From: Diplolepis rosae
Lineage: Eukaryota > Arthropoda > Insecta > Hymenoptera > Diplolepididae
Direction: 5' to 3'
Assembly (NCBI GenBank): GCA_030998225.1
Contig: JAPYXD010000738.1
Span: 1,302,001-1,366,000 of the forward strand
Length of the DNA: 64,000 nucleotides
Positions within the stretch are counted from its first letter, which is position 1, and each line of letters starts with the position of its first letter. The position numbers were made by a program, and so were the translations under genes. The notes beneath the pieces are model-generated. The model had not been told where the DNA came from. It made no database searches and saw only the letters and a list, made by a program, of their open reading frames with translations. Shown one piece after another: positions 1 through 9,490 of the stretch.

Positions 1-13
1 AGGAATAGGAATT

Positions 14-499
14 TTGCAAACAAAATCAGGTTGCAATCTAGATTCATCAACTCCATATTACCATCTTCAAAACCATTTGAATATAATGGATAATTCAATT
101 CCAGTCAGCAAATCAACTACTTCCCTTGCTATAATTTCACCATTTTTATATAATATTTCCATTCAAGAGCCTCACTTACTAAAAAAGGTATTACTTCTTC
201 TTCAGCAAAAAGAAGACATGCCATTATCAATCTTCGAAAACCATGTCTTTATCCTTACAAAATATGCAAACATTCAAAAAATCATTCCATCAATTTTTAT
301 TTCTAGTGCACATAAATTAACATTAGCACTAATCTTTATCACTTTACTTATGATTACAATTTTAGGATTATTACTATTGAAAATTCAAAAAATATCTAAA
401 AAAATAAACAAAACGCCAACACGTATAGAACTTATACAAAAAACTCCTTTAAGCTCAGTGACAAAACCTTTACTGACCGACTTGACGTTTAACTTTTGA
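14..499 (+). CDS. Env-like glycoprotein, C-terminal fragment of an LTR retroelement
   Basis: The 161-codon open frame has a hydrophobic segment at about residues 102-124 (LTLALIFITLLMITILGLLL), followed by a basic stretch (KIQKISKKINK) and a short tail. That is the layout of a transmembrane anchor and cytoplasmic tail of a retroelement Env. The part before it is Ser/Thr- and Leu-rich ectodomain-like sequence. The 5' part of the gene lies outside the window, so the start is not a true start. A decayed homologue lies inverted at 7108-7524. Two Cys-rich ORFs, a dsRBD gene, a polypurine tract and an LTR follow on the same strand, so I place it in the 3' part of one element. The Env assignment rests on membrane topology and position, not on a diagnostic fusion peptide; a small unrelated membrane protein is possible. 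Confidence 0.55.
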   Translation: MQTKSGCNLDSSTPYYHLQNHLNIMDNSIPVSKSTTSLAIISPFLYNISIQEPHLLKKVLLLLQQKEDMPLSIFENHVFILTKYANIQKIIPSIFISSAHKLTLALIFITLLMITILGLLLLKIQKISKKINKTPTRIELIQKTPLSSVTKPLLTDLTFNF

Positions 500-836
500 C
501 GTTTCCTTTATTCCATCTTTCACCCTTTTCTTTAATAGACTTGAAGTCAATTCACAAAATTCTTCAGATACACGTACATTCCGTCTTTACCTTGCTCAAA
601 ACCACGTGCATGAACGTCCTATACGGTCAGAAGGACAGTTTTTGTACCCACGTCTTTAATGTTTCTTACTAAAGGAAAAACAAACTGTAATATAAAAGTT
701 GTTTTTCTGACGGAAAGTAAAATACCTTTAGCAAAATCTTTTACCTTGCATGATTAGAAAATATATTCAAAAAGTTATTTTTCAATCTCCTTATCAGACC
801 TTAATAAAATAAATCTATTCTAACAATTTGTAGAAA
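500..836 (+). other. intergenic spacer between Env-like and Cys-rich ORF A
   Basis: No open frame of interest is seen. The stretch ends in a pyrimidine-biased, branchpoint-like and AG-containing sequence just before the ORF A start, annotated separately. Confidence 0.5.
815..836 (+). promoter_or_regulatory. splice-acceptor-like site before ORF A
   Basis: A branchpoint-like CTAAC at about 819-823 is followed by ATTTGTAG, with the AG at 832-833, only 3 bases before the ORF A ATG at 837. The inverted copy keeps TTGTAG at the equivalent place. This would suit a spliced subgenomic mRNA; no donor can be assigned because the 5' part of the element is not in the window. Confidence 0.45.
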
Positions 837-1244
837 ATGATACCAACTCCAAGTCAACCTATTGTTAACCATCTTGGACCAGTAGACGGTGTATGTTCGC
901 AAGACTATCCGATAGCATACGCGCACTTATTACAGAGTTACTGCTTCGAATTAGAACCCTCAACATTGTTTTTATATTATAATCACCAAACCACAAAAAG
1001 ATATTGCCAATTCTGTTTCGAGAAATTAGATCAGGAAACTCAAAATAACTGTGAATATTTTACTTCATGGCATTCCATTTGTAAATTGAAATGCATATAT
1101 ATGAAATGTTACGGTTGTCAAGAACTATTAATTACTCCGCGAAAAAAAGCAGCTGATTGTAGAGAATGTATCGAACAATATTTAAATTATAAATTCGAAA
1201 TTAGCCAAGGAAACGAAGTTGAGGTAGAAAATACCCCTGCATGA
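837..1244 (+). CDS. Cys-rich accessory protein A (unknown family)
   Basis: This 135-aa protein begins at ATG 837 in the context AAAATG. Its centre holds paired cysteines (YCQFCFEKL, then CKLKC, then KCYGCQELL, then DCRECIEQYL), a pattern expected for a small zinc-binding fold. I do not recognise the family. The following ORF B has the same order of motifs (CX2C, then C-x-LK, then CxxC, then an R..AD.C block), so the two look like tandem duplicates. The protein has no signal peptide or membrane segment and an acidic C-terminus. A copy with several stops lies inverted at about 6440-6856. The splice-acceptor-like AG just upstream and the position between Env and LTR suggest an accessory gene of the retroelement. 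Function is unknown. Confidence 0.6.
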   Translation: MIPTPSQPIVNHLGPVDGVCSQDYPIAYAHLLQSYCFELEPSTLFLYYNHQTTKRYCQFCFEKLDQETQNNCEYFTSWHSICKLKCIYMKCYGCQELLITPRKKAADCRECIEQYLNYKFEISQGNEVEVENTPA

Positions 1245-1383
1245 TTATACGTATCTACCTTCCACGCATGTAATCACGCATGAAAAATTTTGTTAAATTT
1301 AATAAAATCCTTAATACTAAAAAATTGTAAATTTTGCAAATATTTCAAATTCCTTAAATATTGTAAATTTCCCCAACAGAAAA
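1245..1383 (+). promoter_or_regulatory. AT-rich spacer with splice-acceptor-like site before ORF B
   Basis: The spacer ends in TTTCCCCAACAG, with the AG at 1378-1379, 4 bases before the ORF B ATG at 1384. The inverted copy has different upstream bases (TTATTCGTAG) but keeps the YAG and the spacing to AAAAATG. Confidence 0.45.
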
Positions 1384-1836
1384 ATGCTGCCCCAAGAAAT
1401 CGAAACAATCGAAGCAGAAGAAGTTCGAGCAAGCGAGCAGGATGTTCAGCCGTATTTTGAAAATCAATTATGGTCAGAATACTGCTGCACAACCCTGATC
1501 GAGAATTTTTACATGAATGTTCTCGAAAAAAAACTTGTTTGCGAGGATTGTTGGATGACAGAACTCAGCTTTTTCGAAACCGAAGTAACATTACCCGTCC
1601 GAGTAGACCACATAGTTACTAAAGACTTATATTGTACATTAAAACTATCTAGCCTCGACTGCTCCATTTGCAATACACAAATTTTTTACATGCGGCAAAG
1701 AGCAGATTTATGTGTAACATATGCCGAACATGTAATTCATTTATACCAACAAGAAGCACTGTATAACGACGTCGATTCCCAAGCATCAACTATTATTTAT
1801 TATATTTTGATACTGAAGCTCAAACCAATTTTATAA
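1384..1836 (+). CDS. Cys-rich accessory protein B, paralogue of A
   Basis: This 150-aa protein has an acidic N-terminus (about residues 1-20, rich in Glu) followed by a Cys-rich domain: YCCTTL, VCEDCWM, YCTLKLSSLDCSICNTQIF, and an R..ADLC motif near residue 115. The order and spacing match ORF A, indicating a duplicated gene pair. It is probably a zinc-binding small protein; I know of no named family. The start is the ATG at 1384, directly after a splice-acceptor-like CAG. The 3' end lies next to the left border of an inserted repeat near 1850, so the last residues could be non-native. A decayed copy is inverted at 5985-6380. Role unknown; an accessory function in the host element is inferred from position. 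Confidence 0.58.
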   Translation: MLPQEIETIEAEEVRASEQDVQPYFENQLWSEYCCTTLIENFYMNVLEKKLVCEDCWMTELSFFETEVTLPVRVDHIVTKDLYCTLKLSSLDCSICNTQIFYMRQRADLCVTYAEHVIHLYQQEALYNDVDSQASTIIYYILILKLKPIL

Positions 1837-2189
1837 TAATATTACAGATGATGTGAATTACACATTTTCTCAAAGTCACTGAATTTCTTTTTGAATTTAA
1901 GTGAAACAGGAAATTCAATTTACTTAAGGCTCTATCGGCCTTAAGGAACACATTCTCATCATGACACTCGCGCTTCGCGCTCGATTTTCTGTATACATTT
2001 CAGTATAACTTTTTAATAAATTACATGATTAAAAGAATTTACTTTCTTCGACATATCTAAACAGGAAAAACAATCGTAGACTTTATTTAAGGAAACGATT
2101 TTGCAGAACAACGCTTATTTCGTATCTCACATATTTTGGTGAAAAAAATCGAATTTTTTTAATATTAAAAATCAAAACATGAAATATAC

Positions 2190-2862
2190 CTCCTGTCCCG
2201 AAATGTCTTAATGAGAATTTGTAGACCTCATTTAGGCAAACAATTTTCCATCTAAACAATTTTTTTGTATCTCACATATTTTGTCTAAAAATGGAATTTT
2301 TGAATTTTAATCGTATTTTTTAGAATTGAAACGAAAAATATATGTTTTTTCAGAAACTGTGTCAGACAAAATTTGTAGATCTTTTTGAAACGAACAACTT
2401 TGTATTCTTACGCTTTTTTCGTATTTCACATATTTTGTCTAAAAAATGGAATTTTTTCATTTTTATCGTATTTTTTGGAATTGAAACGAAAAATATATGT
2501 TTTTTCAGAAACTGCGCCAGACAAAATTTGTAGATCTTTTTGAAACGAACAACTTTGTATTCTTACGCTTTTTTCGTATTTCACATATTTTGTCTAAAAA
2601 ATGGAATTTTTTCATTTTTATCGTATTTTTTGGAATTGAAACGAAAAATATATGTTTTTTCAGAAACTGCGCCAGACAAAATTTGTAGATCTTTTTGAAA
2701 CGAACAACTTTGTATTCTTACGTTTTTTTGGTATTTCCAATATTATTGTTAAAAAATTGAATTTTGGATTTTCAATAGTATTTTTTTTAATTAAAAAGAA
2801 AAATATGCATCTTATGAAAAAATATTATAATTCAAATTTTTAGGCCTTTATCTATTCAATAA
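2190..2862 (+). repeat. 155-bp tandem repeat array
   Basis: Units starting at 2342, 2497 and 2652 are nearly identical over 155 bp (TTTTTTCAGAAACTG, CAGACAAAATTTGTAG and ACGAAAAATATATG recur). Diverged units flank on both sides. Two complete units differ by only one or two bases, so the amplification is recent compared with the age of the element. Confidence 0.85.
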
Positions 2863-3215
2863 TATTGTTTCATAACGTTTTTTCTTATCTCGTATAATTT
2901 AACTGGAAAATGGAATTTTGATATTGACTTTTTTCGAATTTGAATATGCTGTAATATTTCTAATTTTGATGTAATCAAAAAATATTATGGGGTTAATTTT
3001 TAGAGATTTATGAGCACTATCTAAAACCAGTATTAAAATTTTTGATTTTTTCAAAAAATTATTTTCAAAAACACAAAAGTGGTGCTCAATCCCTCAATTT
3101 TGATTGGATGTGGCTGGTTAACGAACTTGTCCTTAATTTTTCGGCTCCGATAAAGTGTACCAAAGCTTAATTCAATCTGATAATTCTATCAAAAGTTATG
3201 CCGCACACGACCTAC

Positions 3216-3244
3216 TACAGACAGACAGACAGACAGACAGACAC
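3216..3244 (+). repeat. (ACAG)n microsatellite
   Basis: About seven copies of ACAG, near the right end of repeat family Z. Confidence 0.9.
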
Positions 3245-3413
3245 TTTCGTAAAAACCATTTTTTCTGACTCAGGGGGTCTCAAAACATAAAGATTTGATG
3301 AAAATTTCGAAAGTCATTTTTCACATAAAACCAATACCTTCTCATCCATGATGAGAATGTAAAAAAAAACTAACTAACTTTAGAATTTCAATATATTCAA
3401 TCATCAACTCAAA

Positions 3414-3440
3414 CAGGTTATTCTTTTGCAGATCAAAACA
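3414..3440 (+). promoter_or_regulatory. splice-acceptor-like site before dsRBD gene
   Basis: A pyrimidine tract ends in TTCTTTTGCAG, with the AG at 3430-3431. ATG at 3441 follows in the good arthropod start context AAAACAATGG. Confidence 0.5.
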
Positions 3441-3891
3441 ATGGCCTTGCAGACAAGAGACCTATCGAAAGGCACTGCTGTACAAGTTTTAAACGAGATA
3501 AGCATTGAGTATGATTTCTCCGAACCTTCATATATTGTAAAATCGCTTGGAAAACACCAAGAACTGCCACCGTTCCAAGCAACTTGCGAAATCTTTAATA
3601 ATAAAATAACTTTCTCTTGTATTGGGGAACCAGCCCCTCAAAAAAATGTCTGCAAAGCAAAATGCAGCATCTAAACTCTTGGAAATGCTTTCCACAAGAT
3701 ATGTATTTTTAGAAGAAATGAAAGAAAAAAGCTTAATCCCAGAATCGAAAATTTGCAAAATAAGTGATGAAATCAGTAAAGAAACCTTGCAAAAATGGAC
3801 CAACTCTTGTGAAAGGTGTTTTCAAAGAGGGCATTTAGCTCATAACTGCCGCAACCCTTTACGTAATAGAAAATATAAAAATAATTCTTAA
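3441..3891 (+). pseudogene. dsRNA-binding domain plus CCHC zinc-knuckle protein, frame broken once
   Basis: From ATG 3441 the first frame runs to 3674 and encodes helix 1 and the strands of a double-stranded-RNA-binding domain: AVQVLNEIS, then EPSYIV, PPFQATCEIF and ITFSCIG. The C-terminal dsRBD motif, a KKMSAKQNAASKL-type loop and helix, is in the next frame (from about 3622). The domain is therefore split by a one-base shift somewhere in about 3615-3645, near a run of seven A. The second frame then has a charged linker and ends with a CCHC knuckle (CERCFQRGHLAHNC at about 3808-3849) and a basic tail. dsRBDs of this type occur in Staufen/TRBP/Loquacious-like proteins and in viral RNAi suppressors. 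The dsRBD-knuckle pairing and the location just upstream of a polypurine tract and LTR suggest an accessory gene of the retroelement. The shift may be decay or programmed frameshifting; I favour decay. Confidence 0.65.
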
Positions 3892-4213
3892 AAATCTACA
3901 TTATGAAATTACGTTTTATATTACAGTTTTATATATTATTATTTTATATTACATGATATTTATAATTTACGAATATGAAATAAAAATTATTGATGTATTT
4001 AGTAATATAAGAAAAAATCATATGTAACCTTATGTTAAGTTCATACTATTTCAAAAAAAAAAAAACTATGTAATTATTTATAACAAAAAAAATTGTAATA
4101 TGAATGTTGGTTACTACGTCAGAAATAGAAATTCAATGTATCTTCAAAAACATTAACGAATGTATTCTTCTTCCGAAGATTCGATCGCGGATGCTTCACC
4201 CCCGCGCTCGAAC
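3892..4213 (+). other. non-coding 3' region of the LTR element
   Basis: AT-rich, no gene seen. It runs from the dsRBD gene to the polypurine tract. Confidence 0.5.
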
Positions 4214-4225
4214 TAGGGGGGGAGG
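4214..4225 (+). promoter_or_regulatory. polypurine tract
   Basis: AGGGGGGGAGG directly abuts the LTR start TGTCACG. This is the expected plus-strand primer site for an element whose coding region lies to the left on the plus strand. Confidence 0.7.
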
Positions 4226-4988
4226 TGTCACGTCCCGCGACGCATTCGAATGTACTATAGGCAGAGGCTAGGTCTAGAGAGAAATCTGGGAAAATTACTA
4301 AAAGAGAGAGAAAACCACCTATTGAAAAGAGAGGTATAACTACGTCACACGCAGCGGGAGACTGCGCAACGCGTGACGTCACCAAAAAATATAATATAAA
4401 AAGGACACACTGCCAAGGAAAAACTAGTCTTGTGAGCAAAATTAAGTGCGGCAAATTTCTAAAAATCTTAAAAGGATTCACAGCGTGAGATACGTGTTTA
4501 GTTCAGTTTTCCGAAGAAACGTGTCGTAAATTCTCCGATTGTACTTTCAATCTTTGAAAGGATCTTAGAGTCAGTGTAGAGTGAGATAACTATTCTTGTC
4601 CTCCTCACACCAGTGGGATATTTGTTTCTGTCTTCCTCATACCAGTGGGATACCTATTGCTGTCTTCGTCGCACCAGTGGAAGAATCATTCTCTCTCCCT
4701 CACACCTGTGAGGATCATTCATAAAAAAGGGACTATTCACAACTCAACAAAGGTACCGAAAATTCTCTCTATTCTTCACCTATTCCCTGTGCCATTGTTT
4801 GAATCATTGTAAAGTTTTAACCTTGTTTATATCAGTGTTAATTTAAATAAATTCAATTTGTATTACTTTACTAATCATTGTGTACTTTTCATTGACTTAT
4901 CCTCATCCCTAAGCGAGGATCATTCGATCCTAACTTAAAACGAGAAATCTTCGATCAAAGTAAGTATTTACGTACTTGTGACGTAACA
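4226..4988 (+). repeat. 3' LTR of the Env/dsRBD retroelement
   Basis: It starts TGTCACGTCC and ends GTGACGTAACA, so it has TG...CA ends with the short inverted repeats expected of an LTR. A TATA-like TATAATATAAAAAGG lies at about 4390-4404 and an AATAAA signal near 4848. A 32-bp repeat (TCACACCAGTGGGATA type) is present three to four times at about 4598-4710. The same 5' end recurs at 46453 next to a Gypsy gag fragment, so the left boundary is supported by an independent copy. The right boundary is inferred from the terminal inverted repeat only. Confidence 0.7.
4598..4712 (+). repeat. 32-bp direct repeats inside LTR
   Basis: CACCAGTGGGATA-type units begin near 4598, 4630 and 4662, with a diverged fourth at about 4694. 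They could be enhancer-like repeats in the LTR; that role is inference. Confidence 0.6.
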
Positions 4989-5984
4989 TTTCCTTTCATT
5001 CTTAGTTAATATTTACAATGACTATTAAAATTTTTATTAATGTTCTCGTTTATAAGAATTTTAAAAAATAAAAAATGTTTACATATCATTATTCTATTTG
5101 TTAATATGGGGATAATATTGGATTTAAATAATTGTTAATAATCACAAATAACAATAAATATTTTTTTAAATTTAGAATAATTATAAATAAGAATTACTAA
5201 TGAACAGAATCAAAAATACATACAAGAGGGCTCCACTTGAGCGCCACCTTTGTGCGTGGCCATTCCGGTCCTGCCTTAACGAAGGAGGCGAGCAACAAAC
5301 CGGCCGAGAACCGTGATCGTCGATTAAAATTCAACTCAGATACGATTGAACATTTTTAATCGTATCTCAGGTACCCATGAATATTTTTGAACTTTTCTTG
5401 GCTTAAATTGAAGATAAGATTTTAGACTCTATGTTGTATAATTTTTAGATTGTGGAAAAATTTTCCCTGGGTCATGCTAAAAGTTAAAGTTGAGGTAGAG
5501 AATTTGAGAAAATCTTGAATTGTTTTTTTTAAATCCTCACGTGCTGTATTATCTTCAGAAAGTCAAAGAAATATTTGTTGAGCATCACTAGACGTGGAAT
5601 TTTATAAGCTTTCACGCTGTATTTTTAAAAATGCCCTATCTCTTTTTTTCACCGAGATATCGTGGTTCAAAATCAGCAGTGATTTTTAATAGCGATGACA
5701 AGCACCGTGCGCATAATTTCCGACGGTAGTGTATAAAATTTAATTTACTATCACATTTTGAGATATGAGTTATATGGTTCTGGGCATCGAATGAAAAAAA
5801 ATAAATAAAAAAAGGAGAGTTATTTAAATGAGTGATTTGACATTTTATTGTTATAATAAAGAAATATATTTTTGATAAATAAGACAAATTTGCAGAAATA
5901 TGGTTAAATATATATATTTTTATTTTATTTATTATATATATATTTTTTTCATTCGTTGTTATAAATAATCGTTGTAGCTTCAGA
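4989..5984. other. unassigned AT-rich stretch
   Basis: No gene recognised. It contains a GC-richer patch at about 5225-5310 and a 10-bp-arm palindrome (AGATACGATT...AATCGTATCT) near 5338-5367. The right part is low-complexity A/T next to the decayed Cys-rich copy. Confidence 0.5.
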
Positions 5985-6382
5985 ATCGACGTCATTATAC
6001 AATACTACTTCTTCGTATAGATCTAATAAACGTTCGGCACAAGTTACGCATAGATCTGCTCTTTGCCGCATGGAAAAAATTATTGTATTGCAAAGGGAGC
6101 AGTCGAGGTTAGAGCATTTTAAAGTATAGTATCAGTCTTTTGTGACGATGTGATCTATTTCAAAGAGTAATGTTACCTCGGACTCAAAGAAGGTAAGTTT
6201 CGTCATATAACATTCCCTGCAAACAAGTTTTTTTTCAATGACATTTATATAAAAATTTTCGATCAGGGTTGTGCAACAGTATTCTGACTATAAACGATGT
6301 TCAAAATACGGCTGGACATCTTGCTCGCTTGCTCGAACTTCTACTTCGATTGGTTCAAATTCTTGGGACAGCATTTTTCTAC
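5985..6382 (-). pseudogene. decayed copy of Cys-rich ORF B
   Basis: The minus strand matches 1384-1790. The start region (AAAAATGCTGTCCC) and the segment around the MRQRADLC-like motif (near 6020-6070) are clear. Frameshifts and stops prevent a full product. The YAG before the start is retained. Inverted relative to the first copy. Confidence 0.7.
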
Positions 6383-6439
6383 GAATAAATTTATAATTTA
6401 CAATTCTTAGTATTGAGAATTCTATCAAATTTTACAAAA

Positions 6440-6858
6440 CCATTCATGCTTTATTTATATACGTGCAAGATAGATGGTTATAAATCATGCAAGGATATTT
6501 TTTACTAATTTTTTGATTCCGTGGTTGATTTCTAGTTTGTTGTTTACATATTGCTCGAGGCATCTCTTTCAATTAGATGATCTCTGTTACGGACTAAGTA
6601 ATATTTCTTCGCAACCATGAGAGTTCATATATATATATACATTCTAATTTACAAATGAAATGCCATGAGGTAAAAACTTCACATTTATTTTGAATCTCTT
6701 GATCTAATTTTTCGAAACAGAATTGACAGTATCTTTTTTGTGTTTAATGATTATAATATATAAATAATTCCGACAGTTCCAAATCAAAGAAATAACTATT
6801 TAATAAATAAACGTAAGTTATCGGATATTCTTGCGGACATACACCGTCTACTGGTTGG
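6440..6858 (-). pseudogene. decayed copy of Cys-rich ORF A
   Basis: The minus strand matches 837-1240, including the VDGVC, YCQFCFEKLDQE and HGCEE-like parts. The initiator ATG is changed to ATT and there are in-frame stops. It lies between the decayed ORF B and Env copies in the same order as in the first block. Confidence 0.7.
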
Positions 6859-7107
6859 TATAATTTTTCTACAATTATTTTAGTAAAGAATTCATTTTAT
6901 TAAGGTTTGACAAAAAGTTTAAATCATTTTTCCTTCATACATTGTCTAGTCATGCAAGGTGAAATTGGGTTCGAAGATTTTACTAAAAGTGTATTATATC
7001 TTTCCGTCAGAAAAACAACTTTTATAGGACCATATGTAACTTTTTTGGTATACAACATTAAAGGTATGTATGAGTACAAAAATTGTCCTTGTGATGGTAT
7101 AGAATGT
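6859..7107 (-). other. spacer in inverted Env/accessory block
   Basis: Corresponds to 500-836 of the first block, with conserved stretches such as TTCCGTCAGAAAAACAAC at 7002 on the plus strand. No gene. Confidence 0.5.
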
Positions 7108-7540
7108 TCAACTACGTTTTTGTTTATTTTTTTTTGATATTTTTTGAATTTTTAATAATATTAATCCTAAAATTTTAATCATAAGTAAAGTTATAATAAT
7201 TAGTGCTAATGTTAACTTAAATGCACTAGAAATTAAAACAGATGGAATACTTTTTTTAATTTTTGTATATTTTATAAGGATAAAGACATGGTTTTCGAAG
7301 ATTGATAATGGCAAGTCTTCTTTTTGCTAAAGAAGAAGTAATACCTTTGTTAGCAAGTGAGGCTCTTGGATAGAAATATTATATAGAAATGGTGAAATTA
7401 TAGCAAGAGATGTGGTTGATTTTCTAACTGAAATTGAATTATCCATTATCTTCAAAGGGTTTTGGAGATAGCAATATGGAGTAATATGTTTTATTTTATA
7501 AACATGACTATATATTTGTATCACAATTGCAAAGCTTATT
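7108..7540 (-). pseudogene. decayed inverted copy of the Env-like C-terminus
   Basis: Two adjacent frames on the minus strand (7327-7524 and 7108-7314) repeat the NIMDNSI, STTSLAIISPFLYNISIQEPHLL, MPLSIFENHVFIL and LTLALIIITLLMIKILGL segments of the first copy. A frameshift lies near 7315-7327. The membrane segment survives. This shows that the Env block exists in at least two copies and that its sequence is shared, not a chance open frame. Confidence 0.7.
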
Positions 7541-7821
7541 TTATAATAGATGAAGTTATTTATTCTACTTCTTCATCTGTCGATGCATCAGATGATATGT
7601 CATTCATTTTTTTTTTTATTCTTGTTACACTTCAGTCACTAGTATTACTTTCTAAATAATATCCACTAACTGCCACTAATAAACATTAGCAGAGAGCGGA
7701 CAAATTCTGACGCTTGAGGTTATTGTCGTTTTTACTCCCGCTATTATAGAGGGCGCGCATATAGCTTGACCAATGCCTGAAAGTTAGCCTTTCTGCCGTA
7801 AAATTGGTGCCGGAACCACGT
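7541..7821. other. unassigned
   Basis: No gene or clear repeat recognised. Confidence 0.4.
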
Positions 7822-9490
7822 ACTAATTTTTCAAGTTATTGATTTTTTAATTTCCAAAGTGCAAAAAATGTTTTTTTCAATACTGCTTCTAATATTCAAC
7901 GAAGAGTATAGAGTACATAAATGAAATATGCCATGGGATCTTCTATTAAGTCCATGCTTTGATCGAAACTCAGAAACGGTATTTAGTACCTTCTATGCAA
8001 CAATTAAGTAAACAAATAAAATTATCTCAAAAGGAACATGTTTGAATTGAATCATTTTTTGTGTAATTTGTTCGTTAAGTACTTAGAACTTTGTGTCAAA
8101 ATTTGGTAGTGGATCGTTTGATACTTGTCGAGAAAAAATTTCTTTTGTGTGACCGTGCACTTGGAGCGCGCAACGCTAAGTATAGAGTCGATAATCCAAG
8201 CAACAGGGCATTTATTATGAATGATTTATGACATTATTTATTTCAAAAAACGGACTGCGCCATCAAAAGAAAGGTTGGTCATAGAGTAATTGTGTCATGT
8301 TTTGGACAATAAAATATGATTTATAAATTTTTTATCAACATTTAAGACCAAAAAATTGCACTTTTTTAGTTTTTTGTTTATAACATTAAAGGTAATTATC
8401 CAATCTTGACGGCATCACTTCATAAGTTGTAGACAATTGAATTGCCAACAAAATGAGCTGTCGCTTGATCTGATTGGATAATTCGAAGCGGAGAAAATTT
8501 GGAAAAACCGGTAAATTTAGCTTTTGTTAAACAAATTAATATCTCAGTTAACTTTTAACTTTTTAGGTTGAGGTTTGGTGGAAAAGTAGCAGACTTTATG
8601 CTCTTCAAATACATAGAAAAACGGACACTTTGAGATAATACGTTTTCGCGCTATTGACAATTTAATTTATTTAATCCGTTATTTGTAAAATGTCTGCTTG
8701 TCGCAGAGGTGGTCCGATTTTTATTTTGAAAACGGCTTTTAAAAATATAAATCAAGCACAAAATAACGTCAATCTTGGTTTTTCGCTAAAATATTGCAAA
8801 GTATATTAAAAAAAGTCCCAAACATGACTTCAAATTCCTGAAAGACAAGCACGAAAAGCTAGTCTTCAAAGGTCTGTGTATGATCAAATAACGACACCAT
8901 TACAAACATTACAAACATTACAAACTGACAACAATTGAATTTTCATTTATTTGAAAGTATTGGATGTAAAAGTGCATTGTTAATAAATTACATGACTGCT
9001 TTCGAATTAAACAGTGTTTCTTTCTCAAAAGACATTTTATTATTTACCGACTTTTATTTGTGGGAACTGCATAAAATCCTCATCGGAATATGGTAGACTC
9101 ACTTATAAATTTTTGAGTGCGCTGGACTCTATACTTCGCGTTGCGCGCTCCAAGCGCGCGGTCACACAAAAAAATTTTTTTCTCGAAAAGTATCAAACGG
9201 TCCACTACCAAATTTTGACACAAAGTTCTGTGTACTTAACGAACAAATTGCATAAAAAAGGATTTAATTCAGACATGTCCCTTTTGAGATAATTCCATTT
9301 GTTTACTTAATTGTTGTATAGAAAGTACTAAATACCGTTTCTGAGTTTTCATCAAAGCATGGACTTAATAGAAGATCCCATGGCATATTTCATTTATGTA
9401 TTCTATACTCTACGTTGAATATTAGAAGCAGTATTGAAAAAAACATTTTTTGCACTTTGGAAATTAAAAAATCAATAACTTGAAAAATTT
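7822..9490. mobile_element. non-autonomous element with about 370-bp terminal inverted repeats
   Basis: The left arm at about 7822-8190 is the reverse complement of 9122-9490 at high identity, including the CATGGACTTAATAG, GATCCCATGGCATA and GCGCGCTCCAAG-type landmarks. The ends read TAATTTTTCAAG and TAAATTTTTCAAG. The roughly 930-bp centre (8191-9121) has no transposase. It is a foldback or long-TIR MITE; superfamily not assignable. Two GC-rich ends of the arms (near 8165 and 9140) face the centre. Confidence 0.75.

Larger units (their letters stand above)
1850..3360 (+). mobile_element. AT-rich interspersed repeat family Z (non-autonomous), inserted copy
   Basis: The segment from about 1850 recurs in inverted orientation at about 51775-52430. 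It carries a palindromic stretch around CGCGCTTCGCGCTCG near 1970-1985, a 155-bp tandem array, and a (CAGA)n run. Short matching ends are seen: ACATTCTCATCATG near 1949 and CATGATGAGAATGT near 3345. There is no coding capacity; the short open frames in it are products of the tandem repeat. It separates ORF B from the dsRBD gene and looks like an insertion into the retroelement. Confidence 0.6.

Noticed and set aside
5636..5995. 119-codon minus-strand frame
   Set aside because: It is low-complexity A/T and overlaps the decayed Cys-rich copy in another frame; no domain.
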